A DNA stretch of 64,000 nt, taken from assembly GCA_037501455.1 (NCBI GenBank), contig CM074858.1, forward strand, positions 93,532,501 through 93,596,500, written 5' to 3'. This document shows, one piece after another, positions 1 to 12,590 of the stretch (position 1 is the first letter of the stretch; each line of letters begins with the position of its first letter). Both the position numbers and the translations under genes were made by a program. This DNA comes from Lantana camara. Taxonomy: Eukaryota; Streptophyta; Magnoliopsida; Lamiales; Verbenaceae. Under the pieces are notes generated by a model. The model made no database searches and was not told the DNA's origin. It saw nothing but the letters and a program-made list of their open reading frames with translations.

Positions 1-85
1 TACACTACCTGTAACCTAATATGATTTTTTTTGCTTGCATTTATAAATACTCCAATCATATAACAATTTTATCATTTTTTTGTAG

Positions 86-295
86 TTAGAGGTTTGGAGC
101 AAAGAAAGAGAGGCTGCTAGATTGCATGCTAGCATGAACACACTAATGTCGGAAGTACATCGCCTGGATAAATTATGTACTGAGAGGAAAGAAGCCAAAA
201 ATTCTTTAAGAAAGAAATGGAAAAAGATTGAAGAGTTTGATTCTCGGAGACCTGAGTTGGAATCAGTTTACAATGCATTACTTAAGAAAAATATG
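86..295 (+). pseudogene. AUG5: Captured exon resembling AUGMIN subunit 5 (HAUS5-like)
   Basis: A 210 bp open exon (70 codons) is bounded by an intron acceptor (T-rich tract then tgtag) and a donor (atg then gtatga). It encodes a charged, helical peptide including [19 protein letters not shown] and [13 protein letters not shown], which I recognise as similar to plant AUGMIN subunit 5. That protein belongs to a microtubule-binding complex that recruits gamma-tubulin for branching nucleation in the spindle and phragmoplast. Only this exon is present. No other AUG5 exon follows in the window, and the next coding-like sequence comes from a different gene. The splice sites and frame are intact, so the fragment is fairly young or is transcribed. 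The gene identity rests on memory of the family. Confidence 0.6.
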
Positions 296-837
296 GTATG
301 ATCTTTCACTCACTCACAAACACTCACACACATTTACTATTAGGACTATCTAAACATTCGGATTTTGTATAACCCAGACAAAATATGTTCAAGTTGTAAG
401 GGACCAGAGATGTAGTGCATTTTGTGTGCTTGAGTTTGTAGCCAAGTTGTAATCTTTTTGTCTCACACAGTAGAATATGTATTTGGTCATTCTTCCATTG
501 ATCAATCTGTAGTTTTTTTGTTTTTATTTTTTAAATTTTGATTATGTTTATATTATGCTATATGTTTTATGATAATTGTAACGGTTAATTATTTGCAGAA
601 AAACATTTAAGGTGAGAAAACCTTGCATTTAGTTTCCAGCCTTATTGGCCATAAATGATAAAATCTTTAGCTGTTAAAACTATAGGGACTAGATCTTAAT
701 TGAATGAATTTAGTGTTTGTCCCTTATGAAATTTATTTGGCCTGATGAAGCTATAAATATATTTTTTAACATTCAAAACCAAGTAGGTGAATTCTGCTGT
801 TTAATTCATATATTAATTTACTTTTTACGTGCTACAG
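296..837 (+). other. Intron-like AT-rich spacer between captured exons
   Basis: This AT-rich stretch begins with a donor (gtatga) and ends with an acceptor-like tract (tgctacag). No coding similarity was seen. It may be intron sequence from both parent genes plus the fusion point. Confidence 0.4.
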
Positions 838-1608
838 ATATTACAGGGGCTGGACTCAGCTAGTAGCTGTGTTGAGGATATGGATGAATAGTTAGGCATT
901 CTCAACATAAAACTAAGGCACATGAGAGAAGACATATAGTCTATTGTGAGATGAATTTGGAAATATATATCATGTTACCCCATGCTGCATTCACTATCTA
1001 TGTTGGGTTCCATGACTTTGATGCATGAAATGATAGAGCACAATCAATGTAACTCATTTGTTTGTCATTTGTTTCATACCTCAGTTAAATTATTTTGCAT
1101 GAGGGACATGCATCATTGTGAGACTTAAACTTGAAATTGATTGCTTTGTTTCTGGTTCATCAACATGCTAAAGTGTACTTTTGATGTGCAGATTGAAACC
1201 CGAAATAACAATCAGTAAATAACAATCTTTAATTGAGGAACTAGAAAAACTTCTTGAAAGAATACTTATCCCATCTGAGGTCTTTCTAGAACCTTTTAGT
1301 TTCTTTGAAATTACATTTAAATTATTAATACCAAATTTCGTGCTCTTTTAAATTAACAGCTAACTATATCAGTTGATTGATCACAAGATTTTTGAAATTT
1401 GAAAGTGCCAAAACCACTTATAGTTGTTACATTAGGTGTAGTTTATAATTTTTGATAGTTGTCTTACTAGCAATGGTGGGTAAAACATGCAGGTTAGGGA
1501 GAAGAGAGCAGAACTTGACAAGTTAAGAAATACTTTTGCCAAAAGAGCATCACAGTTCCTAAGGAACTACTTTGCTAGCTTGGTGGATTTCATGATCAAT
1601 GATAAGAG
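838..1608 (+). pseudogene. SEC3: Captured, broken exons resembling exocyst subunit SEC3
   Basis: Three exon-like blocks are visible: 838-945, 1192-1279 and 1493-1608. They encode peptides such as CVEDMDE, LGILNIKLRHMREDI, SLIEELEKLLERILIPSE and [20 protein letters not shown], then [16 protein letters not shown] recognise these in order as part of SEC3, an exocyst subunit that tethers secretory vesicles at the plasma membrane. The first block has two in-frame stops (tag), where a Trp and a Glu codon would be expected. The second has a small deletion and a frameshift. The third is open, and its last exon base (gataagag) is followed at once by transposon sequence instead of a gt donor. These are introns-included genomic fragments, so capture was at the DNA level. 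Confidence 0.7.
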
Positions 1609-2081
1609 TTAATATTCTTGGGTATTTCTATGAAAAGCTATTTGGTTTACAAACATTATCTATAGAGGAGATTGTAAATGTTTTCCCATTCAATTGGTCT
1701 ATAAAACCGTGGATTAGTGTGTATAATAATTTTTTATTTTCAAGTAAAGTCCGACGGGATTCCCCAATCAATTTACTTTTTTTATTTTTAATAAAAACCC
1801 GATGGGATTCCGAGGAAAATTCCGTCGGGATATATATTTTCTTTTTCAAAATATGATAATTCTGACGGGATTTTCCTTCGGAATCATTTTAATTTATTTT
1901 TTTTAAGGTTTTTTTGGCCCTCGGAATTCCGTCTGTTTTCCGTCGGTTTTTGAATTCCGAGAAGGGTTTATCCTACGAACTGTGTCCCATGGGAATTCCC
2001 TCGAAATTTACTGTTTCTGACGGGATTTCGAGGGAATTCTGACGGAACATCCTGTCGGAATTAGCAGGATTTCTTGTAGTG
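1609..2081. repeat. CACTA subterminal repeats and terminal inverted repeat
   Basis: Copies of gacgggattcc and of its complementary form ttccgtcgg recur in both orientations, for example near 1752, 1822, 1863, 1938, 2020 and 2040-2060. The end at 2067-2081 is the CACTA terminus. Such repeats are known binding sites for the transposase-associated TnpA type of protein. Confidence 0.7.
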
Positions 2082-2084
2082 CGT

Positions 2085-2241
2085 CACATCTCACACTTAT
2101 TTTTTACGGACTACATAATATTAGGAGCTAAAGCTACCGTGGATGGAACGAAGTGCATTCAATGTGTGGTTGAGGTGTTTCACAAGGCATTGGGTCTCAA
2201 ATTAAACTTTAACAGATCATATGAGGTGTCCGCACCTTATG
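2085..2241 (+). pseudogene. L1-type LINE reverse transcriptase fragment
   Basis: One frame reads ISHLFFTDYIILGAKATV and then FHKALGLKLNFNRS. This is the palm region of plant L1-type LINE reverse transcriptase, where the family has a YADD-type box followed by an SGLK-N-KS motif. The catalytic Asp-Asp has decayed to Thr-Asp-Tyr, so it is inactive. It is cut on the left by the CACTA end and on the right by an LTR that starts at 2242. A later part of a LINE on the same strand is at 24801. Confidence 0.65.
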
Positions 2242-5200
2242 TGTAGCACCCCAATACGTAAGGATGTCACACCCCCGCACTATAGGTCGAATCACATACG
2301 AAACGGGTAATCCTTACATGAGCCAATCTATAGCGAACAGGTGATAATACAAATAAAACGACAAGCTAGGCTGGACTAACTCAACATGCAGCAGAAATCA
2401 AGCGGAAGCATAACATACTGAATATCGAATAACAACTATTAAAACATGTTATTTCCATCCACGTCCCATATATCAATACATTATCATCTTCAGGATCCAT
2501 AACAATTAACACTAACAATAATTTCGTATGCAACCATAATTAATCAAATAAATACACCGTGCCTGACTCGACTACAAGAGCTGGACTCGACTCACTTCCC
2601 GCCTAGCGTGCACCTGCAAGAACCTGAAAGGTGGAGGCGTCAGTCTATGAAGACCTAGTGAGGGGCATAAATAAATATTAGCGCAGATACATGCAAGTTA
2701 TAACCTCGAGTAAGGTTTTATAACTAAAAGTAATATAAGTTCAAATAATATGCATTACACTTGGCCCGAGATTACAACTGTCAATATTAAATACTTTGAT
2801 CATTTTCATGCATTCAATACGTGGCCCGGCAAGTGAGGGCAAGTCTCCAACCTTACACCAAGAGTGAACAATACATGCTTGAGTGATTAATTAATGGGTG
2901 ATCATGCAATTTAGTTACAGTGCATTAGTGCGATAGTGTATTCAGGCAATACAATCAAGGAATGGAAATCATGCAATAACCCGAGGACAATCCGTGGTGC
3001 CGGACCTGTAACACCCGAAACGCGAGGTGTCCCATCCCCCGCACTATAGCCTCGATCCACGTATGAAACGGACAATCCATATATGAACCAAAGCTATAGC
3101 GAACATAGACAATAAAAAAACTAACCGAGCTAGGCGGGACTAACCCTTAACCACTTAGAACAATGCAGAAAGATATATATAAGCGGAAGCATAAGTTTCA
3201 AAATCAATCCGTCATATCAATACAATATCATCTCCCATATATACATGACAAAATAGTGATGAACATAAGTGGTACAAAAGTGTGTAAAGACAAACATAGG
3301 TGCTAGACCCGAAACTACGACTCCGGACGACACAGTTTCCCGCCTAGCACTCCCTTAGCAAAACCTGAAAAAAGTGAGGTGTCAGTCTAAGAAGACTGAG
3401 CGAGGGGTATATACATATAAGCGCATTTAACACACAAGTCCTAACCTCGGGTAATGAGTTATGAAAACCACAATATAAGTTCAATAAAAAGATAACATCG
3501 CCCGAGATTATGACTAACAAGTTTAACAATCAATCAATTACATTTCAGTCAATCAGTGGCCGGCCGAGTGAGGGCAATTCTCCAACCTTACTCCGACAGT
3601 GTACAATGATTAAGTTATCAATTATATAGGTGATCATGCAATCAATTACAGTGCACACGTAATAGTTTCAGTCCATCCTTCTTCCTCCGGGGTGATGGTG
3701 AGTTAGCTAGACTCAACCATCCAATCAGTGTGAGCAGAGGGCGCATGAAACCCAAAGCCCGGAACTCCTTCCACCACTAATCTCCTAGTGGCTTCAGGGG
3801 TCATCCCAAATGGTGAGGATAGAGCCGGAGTTACCCATCAGCCCATGCTTTCCCGGTTGGCTCAAGCTACTACCCTCGGGCCCACAGTGCAATCTATACT
3901 CGCCAAAACAGTCGGTTCAATACAATACAGTCGTTCAGTGAAAATCAATTAACATTTGAGGAAAGCTATAGATATACGTATACGTTTTGGCTTAAAATCC
4001 ATATAAGGGTCATATGGTTTTATATAACTAGAAATTAAACCTCACCTGTACAGACAAAACCAATCGAGAAAACCGCCTAAGGTGCCGGCTCCTCGTCACC
4101 AGGAAGCTGGTCTGTGCAAACAATGACAAGTGCAAGTGAGACACGACTCGTATGAACCAATTAAGACGAATGGCAAAATGCAACGAGACGATGTGGAATC
4201 ATGAATACGGCACAAAATAATCTTGTTTTTGCATGAAATGTATCATATAATAGCGATTTGGGATCAATTAAGGCATTGGAGCAAAATGTGAAATTTGTAG
4301 GTACTAATGCAGAAAATTTTCAACATGCGCACATTGTATTCAAATAAGCATAACTCCTTCATCGGATTGAATTTTAACGAACCGCAAAATTCCTAGAAAA
4401 CTAGACGACCATATCTTTACAATGATGTAAGGCTCAAATTCTAGTTCACCCCGAGTAAATACCAGATTTTGTTTGAATATGACACAAAGCAGAAAATTTC
4501 CTGCAGCGCTATTAATGAAAGATTATCGTCGTTCCCTTATCAAACGAAGTCGAAACGATCTGAAAATTGGTGGAGATATCTACAACATACCCAGAAATAC
4601 ACCAGTAAAACAGTTTTAAAAACTTCCATCATTTAGTCTCTTTGATCAAGCCACAAATCGGTTTTAAATTGGATCAGCGCAGAATCGCGACAGTTTGGCG
4701 GCACCAAATTAAAACGGCCATAACTCACAAACGAAAATAGATATTGACGAGCCGTAAAAAGGAGAGTACTCTACACTTCAAATATTTTCTACAGTAGATA
4801 AATCAGAGGAATTGGAACAGGGGAGCAGAGGCAGCAAAACATAGCAAAAATCGAACCACAACAAACAATCAACCAATTCCAATTCTAATCAATTCAAATG
4901 CCATAATTCATGCAACATATATATATATACAAGTTCAATACTCACTAAAGTTCCACATATTCATGTCCATAACTCATTAATCATCAAGAATCACACATAT
5001 GAGCTCAATATATCAACTTATGCTACAAGTCCATAAACCTTAATATATGCACATCAAATTCAAGCCAGGATCAAGTATTCACACTTCCAACAACTAAAAT
5101 ACAATTCACCCAATTTATATCATAACCCTAGCTATCAAATTCATCAAGAAATCAATCAAGCAAGCTCATATTCACCTTGAAATGAAGAAAGAAGAGTTGA

Positions 5201-7781
5201 TATGCTTGAATGAGGATGATGATGATGATGCTTCAATATGAATGATCAATCCAACTAATATCTCAAAACATGAAATTCTCCTTCTTCTTCTCTTGGCAAA
5301 TTTGATCGATCAAAATGGAAGCAAGAGCAAATGTGTATATATGTCTTGTGTGTAATGGATTAAAATATGATATAAATGAAGATATTAATGCTTCCCACTT
5401 TATGAGTAATCCTAATTAATTGCACATAAATCCTCCCATTTTATTAGTTAAGCAATCAAGTACAAGTTAGAGAAGTTAAATAATCAAAGACCAAGCCCTC
5501 TTATGCAATTAATCCCATAGTTCAAGGAAATGATCAATTAATGCCACATAATCAATTAATCAATTTTAGTACATAAATCATGAAATGAAATAATTTTCCT
5601 AACTTTAGAAAATGCAATTTTATAAAATGATCATGTCATATTTAATTAATGAATGCAAGAATTAAATAATTAATATAAAATCATCAAAACACACACGTGG
5701 CGTGCTTACTCGAAATCCGGAAATATGGGGCGTTACAGGACCCGTCTCCAGTCTCCTTCTCCCTCCAATGATGGGAAGGTAGCTAGCCTTCACCATCCAC
5801 GACATGCTGAGCAGAGGGTACATGAATCCCTAAGCCCGGAACTCCTTCCTCCGCTAATCTCCTAGCGGATTTAGGGGTCATCCCAATGTGGTGAGGATAG
5901 CGCCAGAGTTACCCGTCAGCCCATGCTTTCCCGGTTGGCTCAAGCCACTACCCTCGGGCCCAAAGTGAACAATCATGCTTACTCGCCTAAAACATGCACG
6001 ATACATGACTTGCTTGCTTTTCATGAACATGGCTTGCTTGTATTAAACGTGACTTGCTTGAAATCATGAGTATTTTCATAGAAAAGTATAAATATAAATA
6101 CCTTTTGGCCGAACTCTCAAGTATGGGTTGTATAGGTTCTATGTAACTAGAATTAAACCTCACCTGACAGGTGACACGACGACTCATGGACGCGTGAACG
6201 TGCTCATTGATCACTAATCTCCGCCCTGAAGAATAACTGGACAAGAAACGGAACATCGTGCACTCGTGAGAGAAGACTCAATAATGATACCAAATATGAC
6301 GCACGGCGTGGTCATGAAATGATATGACGTGAAGGAATATGAAATATTATGTCATGTCGTGTGCAATAAACACGTAAATTAGATCATGTAAACACGCAAG
6401 TATCTAAAACGAACTCACACCATGCCAGACAATTCACAATTAGATTAATTAGACAAGCAGTTAATTTCCATATTCATGGCGTTCAGTTAATGTTTAGGTA
6501 TACTATTAATATTAATTAGGTGACATGTGTGTAAAAATAATTAATGTTCACGCAATACAATCATCAAATATGAATTCATAAACAATTTAATGATTTAATA
6601 TGTATATGATATTTAGGTAGTAATTACTTAGTCAACTATGTTCTTACTAAAGTTTGTAGAAATATGAATATGCCCACAACTGAAACCAAACGAAATCAGC
6701 TCCCAACTTCAATGCATTGCACTCATGAAATTATGAAAAGAATGAGAAGTCTAAGTGCAGCCTCAATATGTTAATCAATGTTGTCAAAATGAAATATGAA
6801 TTGTAATAAAATATGCATTATTCATGAAACAAACTTTCAAGAATTACGGGAATCATTACACAAATAACTAATTTCCATGTTAAACACATTCACACATTTT
6901 AGGGTGATTAAATCATGAAATTCCATACTGAAAATCGAACCTGTTTCAATTTATATGCCATATTTACATTTTCATTTATATACACAGACACACAAAACGA
7001 CCCCCAATCACTCATTACAATGTATAAACATTCATAAAAATAAATAAATAATGAACTACTCAATTCGTATTAAATTCCTACGGCCAAGTGACATACAATC
7101 ATTTCATAACTTAATGGATAATTACAACTCACACTTAATTAGTCAGGCTCTGATTCAAAGAAATAAATAAATAAACATATAAACTTAATTCTTCAGTTAA
7201 TATGCTAAATACACCCCACACGAATTTACAAATTAAATTAGCAATAATAATTCAGTTTGAAAGCAGATATATACTAGAAGTCCGGGCTTACAGCTTTCAA
7301 TTAAAAAAAGAAAGGAGAAAAGTGTGGTGAGGCTGCTGGATGAAGTTGCTGCTTCCGACGGTGGAGGATGGAAACTCATTTGTTGCGTGCTAAGGCTGCT
7401 GCTGTGTTTGGAGATGGCTGAGACAGGGGTGGAGCAGGGCCAATAACAGCGGCGAAAAGTGGTGGCGCAGGTTCAGCTTCAATGAGAGTAGAGAAAAGGG
7501 AGATGGCAATCAATTTTCCGACAAGAGGTGGTGGCGTTGAAATATCGGCGGCAAGAGTTAGCTATGAAGGAGGCTACCTGTTACTGCTCTTGGAGCTGAG
7601 AAAAAGTTGATAAAACGGGAAGGTGGAGGAAGAGGGAGAAGACAGGCGAGCGAGGAGTTGGTCGGCTGGTGAGGTACGCCCACGGTTGGTGTTACCAGAG
7701 AAGAAGAGCAGCAAGCGGTGATGATAGAGGAGGGCGGTGCTCTCTCCCGCTGCTGAACGGCTAAAAAATTGGGGCGTTACA
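2242..7781 (-). mobile_element. 3' LTR of a non-autonomous Tekay-type (Ty3/gypsy) element, interrupted
   Basis: On the minus strand the LTR starts TGTAACGCCCC (7781) and ends GGTGCTACA (2242). It is preceded by a polypurine tract whose plus-strand form is tctcccccttaag at 7784-7796. Removing the inserted solo LTR at 3007-5737 leaves about 2.8 kb. The box cccccgcactatag near its 3' end is shared with most Tekay-type LTRs in the window. The partner LTR is at 20544-21684. The two differ at many sites, so this is an old insertion. The left flank is ttatg and no matching duplication is visible at the other side. Confidence 0.75.
3007..5737 (-). mobile_element. Solo LTR, Tekay-type, nested in another LTR
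   Basis: This 2731 bp LTR (plus-strand ends tgtaacaccc and gcgttaca) is flanked by a perfect 5 bp duplication, ggacc, at 3002-3006 and 5738-5742. The uninterrupted target (gccggacccgtc) can be read at about 21300 in the partner LTR, which confirms the boundaries. No internal sequence is present, so it is a solo LTR left by LTR-LTR recombination. Confidence 0.9.
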
Positions 7782-8897
7782 ATCTCTCCCCCTTAAGAGG
7801 ACCTGGTCCCCAGGTCCACTGCCTCAAGTTCTGGAACCTTAAGCAACTCTCCTGTGTTCATCCCACGCGGGTTAGCAACTCTCCGTCGGGGATTAGTTCG
7901 GAAAAGGTCTTCAACAACAAGAGGTCTTCCAGTGCTGTTAAGTCACAACCCTTAACTCACCGGAATCTAAGCACTCGGAAAAACTAACCTGCCGCTAGAA
8001 GAAGTTAAATAAGTAACCAGCAACAGTGAGAGAGCCCCCTCTCTCAAGCAAACAAGGAGAGAACCCCGTCTCTCAAACAAACAACGAGAGAACCCCGTCT
8101 CTCAACCAACAAAACAATAACTCCAAGTTAACAATTAAATAAACACACACACCAACCCTTACATAAGGAACAGGTAAAGGATATCAAATACACCAATTAT
8201 CATTCGTACCAAAAAGTAATTAATAATTAACAAAGAACTATATACAACAATAATAAAAATGCATGATGCACGTGATATGTATGTTTAAATGTACCGTTCA
8301 CCGTTGTTTTAGGAAATTTCAACGGCAAGGATCCGATTTAATATTGTATTCTTTGTTGAAGATTCCTTTAATCATAGTGCCATCCCTCGAAATGCCCAAC
8401 GTTTCTGATACTTCGATGACCACCCGGTTTCTACTCCACAGTCTATCCTCTAATCAAATTACCATACCCCGAAATGTCTGATGTAAATATAGATACTTTA
8501 GTGACTCCTCGACCTTTACCCGCTATCAAATCCCTTAGATCTCTCTAACATCGCAATCTGCAGATTCAAAACCAAACCCAACTAAATCTTTCTTCTTAAC
8601 AAATCATACTTAACCTTCATCATGAATTATGATCAACCTTCTCGAATGCTCGGGCTAATTATATAATAGTTTGAAGTCTAGTCTCTAATCTTCGATCCTT
8701 TTAGCATCCCCGGCTCACTTTCCTAGATACTCCATTTCCAACGCCCGATTGAATTAACTCCCACTTTTTATTCCAAAATATGATGATTCGATCGAGTTTC
8801 CTTACCCAATATTCTCCTTGCCAATTCTTGAAATTCCTCAAGACATGGGACCCGTTCAAGAAACACTATCCTTATAACCTTGGAAGATTGAATTTGT
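7782..8897 (-). mobile_element. Non-coding internal region (3' part) of the Tekay-type LARD
   Basis: Starts with the polypurine tract next to the LTR. No reverse transcriptase, integrase or chromodomain sequence could be found in any frame, although an autonomous element should carry integrase here. The stretch is interrupted at 8897/18207 by a copia element. With 18207-20543 it makes about 3.4 kb of interior without coding capacity, hence the term LARD (large retrotransposon derivative). Confidence 0.55.
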
Positions 8898-10018
8898 TGT
8901 TGGAATAGTGCCCTGAAAATTCAATTTGTTGAATTAATTAAAACTGAATTTGCAACAAGTTGTGAGTATTTCACATATTAATAATTAATGACGTGTGGTG
9001 GTATCCTTATATGAAATGTGTTTCATAGGAAAAGACTTTGAATACCGAAATCACGTGTCATTAAAAGTTCTAGTCAGTAAGATAAGAATATGTTCTTATC
9101 AAGACTATAACGTGGTTATATAAGATGATTAGTCTTTCGTCATAGGGAATGGTGATTCCAATTATAACACGTTGATGATTTTCATTAGGATTGGAAACAT
9201 CGAACTGGACCACTGAGATTATTCATTTTATACTGCTATCTAAAATGAATAAAATCTCAGGAAGCATTGTACTCTTAATCCTGATAATATTTCGGCTTTA
9301 GGCATGTAGTGTTAGTCACTGTAACATACTCGAAGTGAGGTCTCGGTAACGGGTGGCCAAAATACTTTGTATGTTCGGTGGTTACATGAAATGTGCTAAA
9401 GAGTTATATTGATCGAGGAATCTGTGGCCTTGCTGGAAGGTAAGAGATATCCTTGAAATAGATTTGTAAAAGTTCGAATTAAGACTTTGGCCAAAGCACT
9501 TCGCGTGATAACGTCACCGAAGTTGTATGTTGAATGTGTTTCACATACAGAGAATTTGAACTTAAGGCGAATCAATAAATTTCAAATTGGAGATGAAAAA
9601 TAAATGATAGTAGTTGCAATTTATTTTTCATGGATATCTACACGGAGGAGTAAAATGCGAAATTATTCTAGATCGAGAAATTCGTGAATAATTTAATTAA
9701 TTTTAGAGTGCAACAATATTTATTTAGTGGAATTAAATATTGTTAAACGGTAATTAATTATTGTCATGAGATGATAATATATTAATCCGTTTGGAGCTAA
9801 AATTAATTAGTCCTGCAGGTCCCTCTGCAAGCCCCAAATTGAAAACCCAAAGAGAAAATAATAAAAGGAGAAAGAGAAATGAATTTTTCAAAGTGTTTGA
9901 AAATAGCCAAGGGATTTATTTTAAGAAAATAAATCAATTTCCAAAGAGTTGGAAATGCCCGGAATTTTATTTTGGAGAAAATAAAATTTAAATTTAAAAA
10001 AAAAAAAAAAAAAATTAC

Positions 10019-10514
10019 TGACGTGGCAGGTGACGTGGCACTGACGTGTCACGCCACGTCAGCAAGTGGGCCCAGGTGGCGCTGACTGGGCAGCCGCGTG
10101 GCACACCACTGTGCGACACGTGGACGGCCCAGATCGCGCCACGGCATCATGTTGACCGGGTCAACGGGTCCAGGGTCGGGTCAACGGGTCGGATATCAGA
10201 TAGGGTCGGACCGGGTCCGGGTCCGGGTCGGACCAGACCCGGACACGTGGCAGCCTCTGGAAAGGCCACGTCACCCAAAACCTAGACCGAGAGTACATCA
10301 CACGCGCCACCTTGTGGCCGCGCGTGAGGGCGCGTGTGAGCTCCGATCGGGGCGTTCTCGGCGGCGTTGAACTCGTGGCGATGAGAGCTTCAACGTGGTC
10401 ACCTCGGTTTTCGTGTAAAAGTTGGCTACGCAAGTGGGGGTGTGAAATGACCATTTTACCCTTGCTTTTATATCCAAAATGACCAAAACGCCCTCGGTTT
10501 TTCCCCTATAAATA
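10019..10514 (+). promoter_or_regulatory. LTR promoter: ACGT-core cluster plus TATA box
   Basis: Eight ACGT cores occur in about 375 bp: 10021, 10033, 10044, 10056, 10118, 10245, 10268 and 10393. Several lie in GACGTGGC or CACGTGG contexts, the known G-box/ABRE type of bZIP binding site. The TATA box ctataaata is at 10506-10514, within the inverted repeat CCCCTAT-AA-ATAGGGG. Transcription would start about 30 bp further on. The same block is in the 3' LTR 7110 bp downstream. Confidence 0.6.
10158..10245 (+). repeat. GGGTC-rich degenerate tandem repeats in the copia LTR
   Basis: About nine copies of GGGTC or its near variants are packed into under 90 bp upstream of the TATA box, some overlapping as gggtccgggtccgggtc. 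The block is duplicated at 17268-17355. Confidence 0.6.
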
Positions 10515-11098
10515 GGGGCCTTGGGTCCTCATTTCTCATTCAACATTTGGGAGAGGTTTTGGCTAGAGAATAGCTTTGAAACCATATCCCATTTCTCCTA
10601 GTTAATTCCGATTTATTTCGGAATTAATTTTAATTAGGTGTTTATATATAAACGCCTGATTTTGGGAGAATAAACCCTGAAAAGGGTTTCCTAGTTTAAA
10701 TTTTATTTTCTCTAAGTATTTAGAGAAATACTTTCGGGGCCCACACTCCGAGGGTGTCCCTGGGGTCATTGCAGGGAAGCTCTGCCGGTCTCACGAGTGG
10801 GCAAGGAGCTGGAAAAATGCCGTTAGATAGCCATGTTTGCAGTACGGTAATATTTTACAGTTATTTTATTTTAAGCATGATAAATTATGTGCTCTTAAGT
10901 GTTAATTGCATGTTAGATATTTATCTGCTTAAGTGATTTAAAATTTATCATCAATTGCATGTATATACTTGAGTAGATCCGGCTAAGTCTTCCGCTTTGT
11001 ATTAAAATGTTTTAGAAATATTTTAATACTTGTATTATAATAAAAATTTTAAAATGTGGTCCCGGACTGCTACTGTTGTGGGCCCGCATCCCAACATG

Positions 11099-11111
11099 TG
11101 GTATCAGAGCC
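11099..11111 (+). other. Primer-binding site of the copia element
   Basis: TGGTATCAGAGCC starts 2 bp after the 5' LTR end. It is complementary to the 3' end of initiator tRNA-Met, which primes minus-strand synthesis. Confidence 0.9.
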
Positions 11112-12590
11112 GTGCTCTAGATATATACATGCATTGATATGATGCATGTGATGCATAATTTTAAATCTGATACTGTGCACGTAAATTCTGTCAAAGGAGG
11201 CTGGTTTTTAAGTGGGACCGTTGTGACCCCTCCAGTGTTTCCTGGGAATTTACGTGGAATGGTAATTTTCTGGGAATTGATTTCAATAATCTTCCTGGTT
11301 GATTACCGAATCAGTAAACATGATTTAAATTATGAGATAATTTATTTATAACATGTTTACTTTATGCCATTTATTTTAAGCATGATAATTATGTGATAAT
11401 TATAGCAGCATGCTTAATTGATTTAATTTATGGCATATTTATTTTGTGTCATTTAAAATTTTAAGCATGATAATTATGTGATAATTATATGAGAGCATGC
11501 TTAATTATTTTATTTTATGGCATGATCATGATAATATGTGATATTATGATATTTACAATTATGCATATTTTATTTAATGTGATTAAATAATATTGTTTAA
11601 TAGAGATTGAACGGGATGAATAATTGAATTAATATTTTTTGGCCTAATTAATAAATAGTTATTATTATTGCCTTAAAATATTATTATTGGGATTTTAAAT
11701 ATGATTTAGTAATCCTAGTGGGAGGGTATTAATTAGATTAATTACTTCCAACAATAAGACGCCAAAAGTGATTATTAAATAATCAACAGATAATCCACAC
11801 CTTTTAAAAATTCAAGTGGGAGCGAGATGAAAAGAGTTGGATTCTCACGACCTCCATTACCCGTCTATAGTATAGTGGATGTATACTACTCCCTTCGGCG
11901 GGTATATATTCGCGGTATACAAGATTAGACTTCTACGGATAGAATGAAATACGACGAAAGTCAGCTCGACCACGCCTCCGTGGAGTGTCTTGACCTACTC
12001 GTACGGACTTCTAGGTAATGGTGCACACTTGACTAAGTAATGTATTAACCTCCCTTCGGAGCTCTGTTACATTTATTTAGAGGCCAAGGGTTGACGTGGT
12101 GGATTGACATTGTTTGGTAAGAGTTACCTAGTTGACATGTTAATTAAGAATAGTTCTTGCTTTTCTAAGCGGTTTTCGACCTCGCCTCCGGGGAGTCAAC
12201 TGCAGTTAGTTAAGTCACCATTGCGTAAACTAAAATGCTTACGTGGATTTCATTTATTGGTTGAACGCAGAAGAAAGTGAAATACATAATCATAACTTAC
12301 ATTTATTTATTTATTTCAGTTTTATAATTACAATCTCTCTTAGCCCACTCCAAACTGTATGTCTATAACGAAATAGGCTAGTAAGGGTTCAATTATGCTG
12401 ACTAAGTAATAAATCTTGACATCGTGTTGGGACACGAAAGTTTACGTACTCACTGAACCTTATCCGAAAATTTCGGAAACTACAACCAGTCAGGATTAGA
12501 AAGACGTTTATTCTAAATAGATCAAGTGTGATGATCTGGCTAGTCTTATATCCTGACATCTGTTTTAAATGTTCTTGAGCATCAGACACA
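11112..12590 (+). other. Untranslated leader of the copia element
   Basis: AT-rich, with recurring tttaagcatgataat and atttatggcat units between about 11370 and 11530. No open frame of note. It lies between the primer site and the first gag-like sequence. Confidence 0.5.

Larger units (their letters stand above)
1..2081. mobile_element. CACTA (En/Spm-like) transposon, right-hand part, with captured gene fragments
   Basis: The right end at 2081 reads, in reverse complement, CACTACAAGAAATCC, which is the classic CACTA terminal sequence. Inside it, from about 1750 to 2070, lie many direct and inverted copies of a motif related to TTCCGTCGG, as expected of CACTA subterminal repeats. The left end is outside the window. 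The element body holds exon-and-intron pieces of two host genes and no visible transposase, so it looks like a non-autonomous, gene-capturing (Pack-CACTA) element. The 3 bp after the end is cgt, the possible target duplication. It sits in a LINE, whose reverse transcriptase sequence begins directly after it. Confidence 0.75.
8898..11096 (+). repeat. 5' LTR of the copia element
   Basis: Begins TGTTGGAATAGTGCC and ends GCATCCCAACA, 2199 bp. By eye it differs from the 3' LTR by about four single-base changes plus variation in an A-rich run near 9990-10016. It contains a promoter-like block (10020-10520) with ACGT-core motifs, GGGTC repeats and a TATA box. Reading frames within it are GC-rich noise repeated exactly in the other LTR. 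Confidence 0.92.

Noticed and set aside
10046..10454. Overlapping GC-rich frames, repeated exactly at 17156-17564
   Set aside because: They lie in both LTRs of the copia element, overlap on both strands and reflect GGGTC and ACGTG repeats. Not genes.
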